Positions 48,255 through 58,273 of a stretch of 64,000 nucleotides of DNA are shown piece after piece (within the stretch, counting starts at the first letter, position 1; every line of letters begins with the position of its first letter). Source of the DNA: Talaromyces rugulosus (Eukaryota > Ascomycota > Eurotiomycetes > Eurotiales > Trichocomaceae); NCBI RefSeq assembly GCF_013368755.1, contig NC_049562.1:4216001-4280000 (forward strand), in the 5' to 3' direction. The translations under genes and the position numbers were made by a program. The notes beneath the pieces were generated by a model, which was not told the DNA's origin, made no database searches, and worked only from the letters and a program-made list of their open reading frames with translations.

Positions 48255-48618
48255 AAAAAAAAAAAAAAAGAAATCCACATCGTCGGTGGAAACGGACGGA
48301 ACGAGGCTGGCGTATTCCCTCGGAAAAAGTCCTTGCATAGTGGAATTATTGTGCTGCCTTTCTAGATCAGACTAGATGGGCGTTGCCCTGGCCCACGTGC
48401 AGGCGAAACCATGTGCTATGTGAACAAACGGCGAGAGGAATGCTGTTTTCAAAACATTTCGAGGCTGTGTCTTCATTTGCGTGCCCTATCTCCGAGAAAT
48501 CATTGCCAAGTAAAGAACAGATAGATACGTAAATAGTTACTAACGAGGCTGACCTGACAGTCTAATCAAGACCTGAACCCCCCTCCCCCCTTGCTTTGGA
48601 ATTTGTTTCAAACCCAAC

Positions 48619-48637
48619 CATGCATGCATGCATGCAT
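48619..48637 (+). repeat. ATGC tetranucleotide repeat
   Basis: A short self-complementary run of CATG/CATGC units in gene-free DNA. Confidence 0.75.
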
Positions 48638-49417
48638 CGTAATCTTACCAAGGAAAAAGAAACGCTCTCGGCAAATTCGACCTATTCCCGAGTCCCAAGT
48701 GCCCCTGTTTGAATAATACGAGACGTGATGGCGGTGTCTGCATATGCATGCACGCATGTAGATCCGAGTCTTCGAGATTGTTCGAGAGTTTGTTTTACAT
48801 ACCTTGCATATGAAATTGTATCCATATTTTGCCGATGTCTAGAACAAGGGGGGGCTGAGGTTTACGACAATGTTGTTTCAGCTACGGATGTGCATTGCAT
48901 ATCTTGACATCCTTCCGAATTGCCCTCGTTGTGACGCGCGCTACCCACGATCTACATGTCTTACGTAGTTTAGTGGATGAACCGGAGTTTCGGAGGTGAA
49001 GATGCATATCATCAATGGAAGTAGACCGGTTTCTTTCTTCTATCTGCGGAACGTCTCGGATTGGAGGTCCCACAGATATACTACTACTACTACTTGTTGG
49101 ATAGTTCATGGTAGTTTGTTGGTATTAATGTTTGCTCCACTGATGTCGGATAGCCCGGATATGTTAGCTCTTGATGTCTATTTATGTCATACAGAGTATG
49201 CATCGCGACATCAGGAGGATGAACTGATGTCGATCAGTCTGACATGAAGCGTGATCAAGAACTGACACGGCATCAACTGCACAGATGTCAGTGTCTTAAA
49301 AGGTCTCCGAGAACCGCTGACTAATTCAAGCGTTGTGCTCTTTTTTTTAGATCTATGTAATACGTAGCGTCAACTGATTCTATATATAGTACCTCGATTA
49401 TATGGGTAACTTGCTCT

Positions 49418-50870
49418 TCAAGACCAAGAGATTCTACACACTCGTTAGTAAACGAAAGTCAACCATATAAAAAAAAAGTAGAAAACTTACGCAAGCATGA
49501 TACCCGCACCGGCAGCCATTGCCAAAAACTGCATCACCGTCTTCTTCACTTCTTCTCCCTTGTTTTTGCCAGTCTCGAGCATCTCCGGGATGACCGCGAC
49601 AGTGCCAACGTAGAGGAATGTTCCCGCAGTAAAAGGAAGCAACATATCCCCCCAGCTCAGCCCAGTTCCGAGGAGTCCTACAGAAGAAGAAGAAGAAGAA
49701 GCATCAAAAGATGCTGTCCCGCTGCCGTTGCCACCAAACTCCTGAATCGCAATGCCAATAAACGTCCCCAAAAAGGCACCGACAGCGGTCACAAACTGAG
49801 CGCCCATGGCCTTTTGCTTTGAGAATCCAGACTGCACCAAAAGCGCAAAATCACCAACCTCGTGCGGGATTTCGTGGAAGAAAACGGCCACGGTGGTTGT
49901 TGCGCCAATGGTTGGCGATGCGTAGAAAGAAGACGAAAGGGCGAGGCCGTCGGTGATGTTGTGCGTGAAATCTGCAATGAGATTGAGATATCCACCTAGT
50001 TTGACGCTTGCGCTGATTTCTTTTTCTTTTTCTTCTTCTTCTGCCTCGTCTTTCTTGGCCTTGGATTTGCCCTTTCTATTCCGCGCTTCGCCGGACTTGC
50101 CTTCGGATTTGGAGGAGCCGGTCGTGACGGCCGAGTCATCTGCAGAGTGCGAGTGCGAGTGTCCGTGATCGTGCCCACCTTCGCCTCCGGTTGCAATGCG
50201 TAGAATCTTGTCCATGGCCACAAAAGTGACGAACCCCATCATGATTCCGAGTCCGAGTAAAAGGTTCTTGTTATTCTCCACAAGAACAAAACGCGCGTGC
50301 TCGGGAGAGTCCTCTCCAAGGAAAATCTCGGGCAGCAAGTGAAACAACGTGTCGCCGAGCAGGCCTCCGACGGCAAAGGCCACCATTACTGACAGAGACG
50401 ACGGGTCGATGTTTGGCGGGCATAACGCGAGGAGGAAATCTAACATTGTTAGCGCATGAATTATTATAGTTACCGGGTGATTATCACCACGGAGAGAAGA
50501 AGTAAACTGACTTGGTGGTCCGGAAATGTACAAAGTCGCCAGGAGGGCATTGACTGCCGGGCTTCCTGGGAAGAGGACAGCAAATACGCGCGACGTCCAG
50601 CTGGCGTGTTCCGGCAGTGATGCTAGTTTGTGCTCGTTCAATGCTTGCACAACAGAGCATTGCTAGATAATTGTTTCAATTAGAGCTGGTTCGTGCAGTC
50701 CTCCAAAGGGTCTTGTTTTTATTCACCTGTAGTGCTTCTTCAACATCAGCCGCAGTGAGGCTGCCCACGGAGACCTTGTCATCCGCGGACACAAGAAAAG
50801 ACAAAAGAAAAACTGCTGCTGCGAATGCCACGCAGATGCGCTTGAACGAGCCCAGTAATTGAAAAGCCAT
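49418..50870 (-). CDS. ZIP-family zinc transporter (KE4/SLC39A7-like)
   Basis: Exons 50870-50727, 50662-50512, 50439-49491 and 49433-49418 give 419 residues. A signal peptide or first helix (RICVAFAAAVFLLSFLVSA) is followed by a lumenal part and about eight membrane helices. The LIV-1-type motifs are present: HNITDG at about 258 and HEIPHEVGD at 287-295. A His-rich loop (GHDHGHSHSHS, about 187-197) and a charged Lys/Glu cytosolic loop fit this subfamily, which moves zinc out of the ER or Golgi into the cytosol. The 72-nt second intron has no stop and is a multiple of three. The last exon is only 16 nt (ISWS plus stop), joined after a TTTACTAAC branch site. It is divergent from NOP16 over 256 bp. 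Confidence 0.9.
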
Positions 50871-51126
50871 TTCCAACAGCAATTAAATAGCTTTATCCGC
50901 AATGATTGAATACCGAGAGTGCTCACGGTTCATCACGAAGACCGCGGGACCGGGCAACACATCGGAGAAACAAACATGCCAAGAAATATTTGCAAACACT
51001 CGCATTCTCAACGATAAGATAGCGGGTGAGGATTTTAAATTTTTGGCGACACCCAAGCAACGCCCGCTACAAAGATCAATTTTGTCCGGCACTACAGGTC
51101 AAGAAAATCCGAAATAGGAATTCACC
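50871..51126. promoter_or_regulatory. Divergent promoter, ZIP transporter / NOP16
   Basis: These 256 bp separate the two start codons and must serve both genes. No decisive motif was recognised. Confidence 0.45.
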
Positions 51127-51906
51127 ATGGGTCGTGACTTGCAAAAAAAGAACAACCGCTCGAAAGTGCACAAGATTAAGAAGAAGCGCAGGGTGTTGCG
51201 TAATGGCAACAAAAAAGTCGATGTCTTTGGCAACACTTTTATCGCCGAAAACTGGTAAGCATACACACAAAACACTCCTTCATTCGTATATATTTTCTAA
51301 CTGTACAATAGGGATAAAACTCAGACTTTAGTTCAAAATTACCGCCGACTAGGCCTGACCACCCGCCTCAATGCTCCCACCGGTGGTGTTGAGAAACCGA
51401 CAGGCGTCGATGGCGCCACAGCAGACAGAATGACATCTGATTCTCTATTTATCACCGGCAAAGATCGACTCGATGCTCCCTTAGATGCAGAGGAAATACA
51501 GGTCGAGCGCGATCCAGAAACGGGAAAGATCATACGCCTCATTACCGACGACAAGTCAGACAATGAAATCGAGGTCGCCGGACGCAAAGTCAATCGATCC
51601 AACCCTCTATCCGATCCGATTAACGACATTGACAATAAAAAGGGAAACACTCAGAGGAATGTGTCTCAATCGGAGTTTATCAGAGGACTAGAGATGCGTG
51701 CTTTACTAGAAGAGGAAGATCTCGCCAAGAAGCGTCGGCCTCGCCAGCAAAGCAAGAGAGAGGAAGAATGGATTGAACGACTGGTTTCTCGTCATGGTGA
51801 CAATGTCAAGGCTATGGTTCGCGACAGAAAGCTGAATCCTATGCAACAAACTGAGGGGGATATACAAAGAAGGCTTCGTAAATGGCAGGCAAAACAAGCT
51901 GCCTAG
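51127..51906 (+). CDS. NOP16: Ribosome biogenesis protein Nop16
   Basis: Exons 51127-51254 and 51312-51906 give 240 residues. It starts MGRDLQKKNNRSKVHKIKKK, the conserved basic N-terminus of Nop16, then VDVFGNTFIAENWDKTQTL, in which the intron splits the tryptophan codon, followed by NYRRLGLTTRLN. The C-terminus carries the family block SEFIRGLEMRALLEEED and a long charged region ending DIQRRLRKWQAKQA. Nop16 is a nucleolar 66S pre-ribosome component needed for 60S subunit formation. The start is the first ATG and fits the family. Confidence 0.94.
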
Positions 51907-52181
51907 ATTTTGTTTTTCAACATTATACATTTAGCACTTGAATTGGCGAACAGGCGTCTTATGGGATTTTAAAATGGTGGTTATACTGTGATATGCTTCA
52001 GATGGTTCTCTATACATCAATTGATATGTAGTATATGAACAATCCTAACTTGATGTATTTGGCAAGTAGACAGTCTCATGAATTTCTTTTGATGTTCTTT
52101 AGTTTATAATATTGTGGGAATAATGCGATTATTGTTATTGGGTATTTATATATTAGCTATGCATAGTCGTAACAGGTGGAT

Positions 52182-54064
52182 CTATTTCTTGGAGTTGCGA
52201 TTCGAAGCCCGTTCAGTTGTTGGAATACTGATGCGATGCACAACACGAACCCAACGTCGCCGCCGCCATTCGCCGGCTTTTTGTGACTGCATACTCTCTT
52301 CCCAGTCTCGGCCTTGACCGCCCTTGACTTTGACTTTGCCTTTCGACTTTGCTTCAGCACTGGGCGCTGACACGTTCAAGTCTCCATATGCCATCATGCT
52401 GAACTCGTCATCGTTCATGGGAGTCTGGGATGGGACCGTCGGTAGATCCCACACCCATCCCCCGACTTGATCTTCAGTCAAAGCGTCATTTCCCATTTGG
52501 CTGCTGCTGGGAATTTCAAACCCGACACCAGTAATCATGCGCTCCACTACCCATTCGCGACATTCCAGATCCAACTCCCATTTCTTGCCCTTCCATGCCC
52601 AACCTAGTGGTGTTTGTACATCTTCAAAGAACCGACAGCCTCGTGGGCGATCACCCGCGATCCGAGAAGGTGACAGTGGGTCATAAGGTAGCGGAGAGAA
52701 TAGCAATGTCTCCCATTCAGACGTCGAGGAGAAAGGGAATACGGAACGGTGTTGTAATTCAAAAATCTCGACTTCCCGCTCCTCTGGAGAAGAATCGAGA
52801 GAAATTTCCGATAATGGGTTGAGCATGGTCTGTAATGACATAGCTGGTGTTGGAGGAGTGCTTTTATCGAGACTCGAGGCCGAAGGTTTCTGGTCTGGCT
52901 TCTCGTCGACGCCACTAGGCTCCGTGGTTTGATTTAGAAACTGTTGAACGGTCGGATGGGAAGATATTATGGCGCCATTGCCGCCAAAAAAGAGAATTAG
53001 TCGCCATGGAAGCAGATGGGCAGTTAAAAACAACGAGGCTGTGACAAAGGTAAGAACTAAGAATACAGTTGACGATAAGGTTTCATCAGAGAAATTTGTA
53101 GGTGGGGATAAGGCAGCAACGAGGGTATCGTGCAGGGCCGAAAAGTCGGCCATTGAATTTTGAAGGTCTCGCATGTTGCGGAAGAAGTCTTTCGATGTTT
53201 CGCTGGCTGGTTTGATGGTTTTTGCTGGCGCTAATGCCGGGCCATCGTATGAGTAATATGGAGTTGTTCCGGATGTTGAGGCCGACGGCGGTGGTGGATG
53301 ACGAGCTAGGAAGGCCGGAACCATGATGGATAGCAACACCAAGGCGAGAGGTAGCACCACCAGAAGATATGGATTGAGGCAGATGAATGAATATGCAGCT
53401 AAGAATGACCAAGTCTTGGTGGGCTGTCTCCAACTGAAGAGCTGGATCATTCGATTCTGGAATACGAACGCGATCCCAATTCTATTTCTTTCTTAGTAGC
53501 AGCTCGCGACGACATACAATTACGGAGTAGAACGTACCTAGCATTGAAGCGACGGAAATTGTTGGTCATGACCGGAAGACTGAAGGGAGGGCGCGCAGCC
53601 TGCTTGGGTGCACGCTTGTCGACGACCTCGTCGCCGTCCTCCTGGTCGACATCTTGGGCGGGGACGACTTGTTGTAGAAGCCTACAATGGCTTAGTTCTC
53701 AAAGCTAAGGAGATAGTGAGAAGAAGTGGCCGTACCTTGAAAAGAGCCGGTCCTGTATAGAGAGACCAGGCTGATCATCTTTGTCGGTGCCTTTGCCGTT
53801 CTGATTCACGCCGAATTTCGCCTTGAGCTTTTCTCGCTTGCTCGGCCGGGATGGCGTCGAGTCTTCTTGGTTGCCGAAGGACAGAGCGGGAACGGGTTCA
53901 TCGCGGTTGGCGAAAGCGTCGGCCGTGTATTCTTCCATCATGTCCAAGCCATACGGCACGCATTCAGGAAAAGGAAGACCGCATTTGGAGGAGGGAGACA
54001 AGAGATGAAGTTCACTGAAGCCGTGGAAGCGGGCATGTGAAGGCGGCCGAGGTGTGGGGAGCAT
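52182..54064 (-). CDS. Peroxisomal membrane protein with dysferlin domain (Pex24/Pex28-32 family)
   Basis: Exons 54064-53736, 53681-53538 and 53481-52182 give 590 residues. After a hydrophilic N-terminus (about 155 residues) there are paired hydrophobic stretches, WSFLAAYSFICLNPYLLVVL with PLALVLLSIMVPAFLA, and later SSTVFLVLTFVTASLFLTAH. The C-terminal half has the dysferlin-type pattern of spaced Trp and Arg: STSEWETLLFSPLPYDP, PLGWAWKGKKWELDLECREW, GGWVWDLP and RRRRWVRVVHR. This matches the yeast Pex24/Pex28-Pex32 proteins, which control peroxisome number, size and ER contacts. The start at 54064 lies only about 55 bp from the end of a pogo transposon, so the promoter may be altered. Convergent with NOP16. 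Confidence 0.85.
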
Positions 54065-54118
54065 CCAATAACAATATCGAATAAGCGTTGATTATATAAT
54101 AGCGTCCGCTATTATATC

Positions 54119-54168
54119 TAACGTATTTTATAGACCTCCCGGACCACATAAGCCTGCCGGACCACCCC
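54119..54168 (+). repeat. Left terminal inverted repeat of pogo element
   Basis: A 50-nt sequence (from TAACGTATTTTATAGACC to GGACCACCCC) that matches the reverse complement of 55949-55998 exactly, including the TA target site. Confidence 0.9.
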
Positions 54169-55996
54169 ACCTGTAAAATCGACTTATTCTGACCAAAGTG
54201 TAACCATTTACCATATTTACTATATAATTTCTATACTAAACTGTTCAGACAGTACGTGCGAACATAACTAACCTGCTTATAATTAGAACAGGTCCGCGGC
54301 GCGCGCCTGCGTGCCCCCAAAGCGACTTCCGGATTAGGCAATTGTAGAGCTTCCTAGGCTGTTAATATCGCTGCAGCGATCTCGCGGCCTTCGGAAACTG
54401 TCAAAATCCCAGGCCTGTTGATAGGCCTACCCCTAGTCGTACGCTTTTGCTTCTAGTGATTGTTTGCTGTTTGTAGATTGTGATTTTCTTGCGTGAGTAT
54501 AGTAGCAGAATTCATTGTCAAAGAGTAACCTTTTATCAACTGGTCTAACGCACGCTTAGTGGGCGAATTTAGTTCGGTAAGACTCTGCCTTATAAGCCGC
54601 TCTATGGTGTTTGTCTGGCGACACAGATTTTTGATATTATGAGGTGTTTTTGGTGACCAATTTGTAGAGGAATGGCTTGTGCTTGGTGGGGTGGGTGTTC
54701 ATAATTGCATGTCAAGCTTAGAGAGCACATGTTCTGGGTTAAATGGAGAAATCCCTGTTGCTGCAAAGCCACTCTTAATATTTTGTATGGAATAGGCTTT
54801 ATCCCGAATTTCCGTGTATATCATAAGAAAATCGTTTTTATTAATATGGTTGACACCGCAGCATATCTAATTCTCAACCGCCTGCCTATATAAGCGCTTG
54901 AGAACCGCGAAAACATCTACATCGAGCGGCTGAAGTAGATGTGAGGAATGTGGCGGTATATATATAGGAATAATGTCATTCTCAATGTAGTATTGATCGA
55001 ATTTAGATATAAGATGACTGCTATGTCTATCAAGCACAAGCATCCAGTACTTTCTAGTTGTAAACGGCCTCGATAAAGGGTCAAAAATCTTTTAAAGCTA
55101 TTCAAGTCTGAGTTCGTTAGATGTCTAACCGTTTAGTGACTTAGTAATTGACCAATTGGGTAGTAATTTAGATAGATTATACTAGTTGATAAGCTTATTG
55201 ACTGATTTCAATATAATAAGTAAAGACAATGTGATTCCATGCGTACTTATATATTCTATAGCTATGACCTATTCCCGATTTCTAGACTGCAGCAGACAAG
55301 ATTTCTTCTTGCAATCAGTGCTATATATAACTTTTGCTGTAGATATGATGCCTATAGCGAACCTAGTCTCGTTAAAATTCTAAATGTTTTCCTACACGAT
55401 TCTGTACTCGGCAAAAGCGTGTTTAAGATCCTTAAAAAAACCACCAATAACCATTAGATCCTTGCATAAAGTGCGCTCATAATTGTATTTACAGATGTAA
55501 CAAGTCTTAAGATCTTAGTGATGTTTTAAATAATTGCTTACCTAGCATTTACCAATAGTAGGTGGTAAGATAATAGAATTATATTTCTTAAGTAAATAAT
55601 TGGCTATTTACGTTACTATAGATAGCCTGACAGGGCAGCTATATTTATCTATAGAAAGAATTCATTCGTAAAGTGTGATTTCCTTAGTTTTTAACAATTT
55701 AGTATTGATTCTACGCTTTTCTAGGCAGTGCAAGCGACCATGCTGCCTGCCTCGGAGCGTCGATCTTAGGACGTTAAAAACGCGCACTACTTCGCGCAGA
55801 CTAGTGATTTGACCTTTATTTAACGCGTTAATAGCAAGCTAAATTCTTCCTTCATCACTTGATGCTTTTTTTGCAGCGTTCCGAGGCATATTGGCGTGGT
55901 TATTCGATTTTCAAATTTATGTTGGGTTGAAAGTGGGAGAAAATTGAGGGGGTGGTCCGGCAGGCTTATGTGGTCCGGGAGGTCTATAAAATACGT
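54121..55996. mobile_element. Degenerate pogo/Fot1-type DNA transposon
   Basis: The element is 1.88 kb, flanked by TA at 54119-54120 and 55997-55998, the expected TA target-site duplication of Tc1/mariner-pogo elements. Its ends are identical inverted repeats of about 50 bp. Inside, the minus strand carries a recognisable pogo/Fot1 transposase with many stops. The interior is AT-rich, as expected of repeat-induced point mutation. The ends look intact although the transposase is dead, so it could in principle still be moved by an active relative. Confidence 0.88.
54600..55890 (-). pseudogene. Broken pogo/Fot1 transposase
   Basis: Reading the minus strand across stops, the order of features matches this family. 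First comes an N-terminal helix-turn-helix part (INALNKGQITSLREVVRVFN near 55800), then a FNETRFAIGI-like stretch (about 55360) for the first catalytic acidic residue region. The second catalytic region is MLVLDRHSSHLISKFDQYY with IPPHSSHLLQPLDV (about 54910-55040), followed by SGFAATGISPFNPEHVLSKL (about 54710-54770). Several in-frame TAA/TAG/TGA codons interrupt it, so it is not functional. The limits are approximate. Confidence 0.82.
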
Positions 55997-55998
55997 TA
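55949..55998 (-). repeat. Right terminal inverted repeat of pogo element
   Basis: Reverse complement of 54119-54168 without mismatch, ending in the TA target site. Confidence 0.9.
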
Positions 55999-56979
55999 AC
56001 TATTGGCTGAGCGTTATCAATTCTTCTGACAAATAGCAGCTTCGTTGACTTTAGTACCAGAATTTATAATAAAGACTTAGGATATATCTTACATAGTGCT
56101 CAATTAAATAATTGATTCAACCAGGATCTTACTAAGAGCGCCTATCTAGGGATTATAGTATAGGTTCAAGTAATAGATTAGAGTCTTAGCCTGCTCTACA
56201 ATAAGCTATACAATTTCTAGGTCATAGTAGCCCAGCGAATTGACAGCAATACTGCTAGTTAAATCTAAGAAGCATCGATTCTCCATATCCTATAGATAGT
56301 AGCCTTGGCCCTTGACAAACATGGGTATGGGACGCAAATAGGTGGGCACCATGAACGGGGTTCTTTCTTTCAGGAATGAGGCTGTTGACAAGTCTGGGCC
56401 GGGGTCAGCAGAGGGAAGAGACGCTTCATTCTGTGTTGATCGTTTAATCAGGGTGGGAGCTTAAAAAGCAATGTTGTTTCTGCACGGATTGAATACCTGG
56501 ATCCGTGCTTTCTCGCCCGCAGGCAAGCTAGATACCCGAGCTGTCGGGGTGAACGAGCGAGCTGTAAACAGCGGGCGGTTGATCGAATGCAGACGGCGCG
56601 TGGCCGCTCGCATTGCCATTTTGTATCGATAGTACTGGTAGACACACCCAGTGAAATATAATTGACAATTTTTTCAGATGTGCAAGTCGCAGAAACGTCT
56701 TGCCAAGACGAAACTGGCGTGAGTCATCGATGATCGAGGTATAATTCCTGTCCTCCGTTGGCCAATGATCGGCGAGTCGGCTGACGACCCGACGACCGAG
56801 TCAGACCGACGTTTGATTAGATCACGTGTTCTATTTACCAGGTAGTGTACTAGGTATCGGACGACACAAACTCTGCTATGGGCACCGCCCGGTTTCTACC
56901 CCTTCTTCAACAATAATTTTAAAAAAAATTCATTCACACTGTTTATATCATGTTAAACAATGATGTGAAAGGTTTAAAT
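55999..56979. other. Gene-free stretch right of transposon
   Basis: AT-rich to about 56330, then more balanced. No gene is supported. Confidence 0.35.
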
Positions 56980-56984
56980 AAAAA
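56980..56984 (-). terminator. Pol III terminator after tRNA-Trp-like gene
   Basis: Five T residues on the coding strand, just downstream of the predicted 3' end. Confidence 0.5.
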
Positions 56985-56986
56985 TA

Positions 56987-57126
56987 TGAGCCCTATGCGA
57001 TTCGAACGCATAACCTTCAGGAATCTGGCACTGGAATCTGACGCTAGAAAGAAAGAATGAGAACCCTTGTAGCTTTCAGGATTTCCCGATGGAATGTACT
57101 TACCGCTACCGTTGCGCCAAGGGCCC
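56987..57126 (-). tRNA. tRNA-Trp (CCA)-like gene with a 60-nt internal insertion
   Basis: On the minus strand the parts of a tRNA are present: acceptor strand GGGCCCT (57126-57120) pairing with AGGGCTC (56994-56988, one G-T wobble), A-box-like TGGCGCAACGG, anticodon loop TTCCAG, T arm ATGCG-TTCGAAT-CGCAT (B box) and discriminator A. The D stem GCGC/GCGC and the rest become continuous only if 57103-57044 (60 nt, beginning GTAAGT, ending CTTTCTTTCTAG) is removed. A usual intron of about 8 nt after position 37 also seems present. The anticodon stem then has one A-C mismatch. It may be a functional gene with an extra intron, or a pseudogene made by partial duplication. Confidence 0.6.
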
Positions 57127-57676
57127 TGTTTTGGAATCCAGGCCCGATAAAGTGAAATATTTGAACTACTACTATTTGGGGTCCTCTTGATGAGAAGCAG
57201 CAGAGAAAACCCCTTCTTCTCTCCCCTCGCTCGAATCTGGGTAGCCGGAAGTTTGATTCTATTGAAGAATATCAGATGGATATATCAGATGATCTATAAA
57301 TAATTATTAGCGGAAGTCTTTACCTTGCTTGCATCTCCTCTTTCTTTTTGGTTTTGCTGGCGTCTCAGTCAGTAGTAGTAGTAGTAGTAGTAGTAGTAGG
57401 CGATTCCTCCTTCTCGGGTACAATCAGAGATTCTACTCCATGTGGAGAGTCGGCCTAGCCGCATTTGGAGCTTAGTCATCGGTGGGGCCTCTGGAAGTCA
57501 TCGGCAAAGCGGGTCCCGGGCTGCAGCCAATGAAACCCCGTATCCGAGCCCTAGCCTTAAGCGGAACATCATGTGACGCACAACCAAGCCCTTCTAAATA
57601 TTCACACCACAAAAGTCCTTCAACGACAATCCCGTGCACTTGAGCCCATTCACGATACCCTCAAGGACGCTCCACG
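57127..57676. promoter_or_regulatory. RPL26 promoter region
   Basis: About 550 bp upstream of a ribosomal protein gene. It holds a CCAAT box at 57537-57541 and a GAGCCCTAGCC word near 57545. An AGT trinucleotide repeat is at 57371-57399. Confidence 0.4.
57371..57399 (+). repeat. AGT trinucleotide microsatellite
   Basis: About ten AGT units in the region upstream of RPL26. Confidence 0.85.
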
Positions 57677-58273
57677 ATGGCTGTTCGCAACCCAAGTGCG
57701 TTATCCTCGCCTTTCAACCGACTTGCTTTTCCATACTGACGCATAATTGCTTAGGTCTCGCCTCTTCGCGGCGCAAGTCCCGCAAGGCACACTTCTCTGC
57801 TCCCTCCAGCGAGCGTCGAATTCGCATGTCCGCTCCCCTCTCCAAGGAATTGCGGGAGAAGTACAACGTACGTTTTACCTATCGACTCGATTTCCTCTAG
57901 ATCTAGCCCAGCAGATTTTGTTTTGCGGTTTTTTCTCGAAGGAAAAAAAAAGAAACACGGACCATATGGACATCAAATTCTAACTCGCTTCGTTCAACAG
58001 GTCCGCTCCATTCCCATCCGCAAGGACGACGAGGTCACCATCGTTCGTGGAAGCAACAAGGGTCGTGAGGGCAAGATCACCTCCGTCTACCGTCTGAAGT
58101 GGGCAATCCACGTCGAGCGTGTCGTCCGTGAGAAGACCAACGGCCAGAGCGTTCCCATTCCCATCGCCCCATCCAAGGTCGTCATCAGCAAGCTCAAGCT
58201 CGACAAGGACCGTGAAGAAATCCTGGCGCGTGTCGCCAAGGGCCGTGAGGCTGTCCAAAGCAAGTCGGCTTAA
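57677..58273 (+). CDS. RPL26: 60S ribosomal protein L26 (uL24)
   Basis: Exons 57677-57695, 57755-57867 and 58001-58273 give 134 residues, the usual length. The sequence reads MAVRNPS then [34 protein letters not shown], and the KOW domain [20 protein letters not shown] followed by [11 protein letters not shown]. It ends in a Lys/Glu-rich helix. uL24 binds 23S/25S-type rRNA near the exit tunnel and is an early assembly protein. The first exon is only 19 nt, common in fungal ribosomal protein genes. A CCAAT box stands about 140 bp upstream. Confidence 0.97.

Larger units (their letters stand above)
44006..49417. other. Long gene-free region
   Basis: About 5.4 kb between the start of the disordered-protein gene and the 3' end of the ZIP gene. 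I find no spliced gene with coding character on either strand. It holds several simple repeats: a 12-nt tandem duplication at 46194-46217, GAGCT units at 47519-47540, an ATGC run at 48619-48637, and a 24-bp palindrome at 48231-48254 followed by an A run. Short CGGAGTA/TACTCCG words recur. It may contain a very long leader or promoter, or a noncoding RNA. Confidence 0.4.

Noticed and set aside
54119..55998. Interpretation of the element as a retrotransposon with LTRs
   Set aside because: The end repeats are inverted, flanked by TA, and the core is a DDE transposase.
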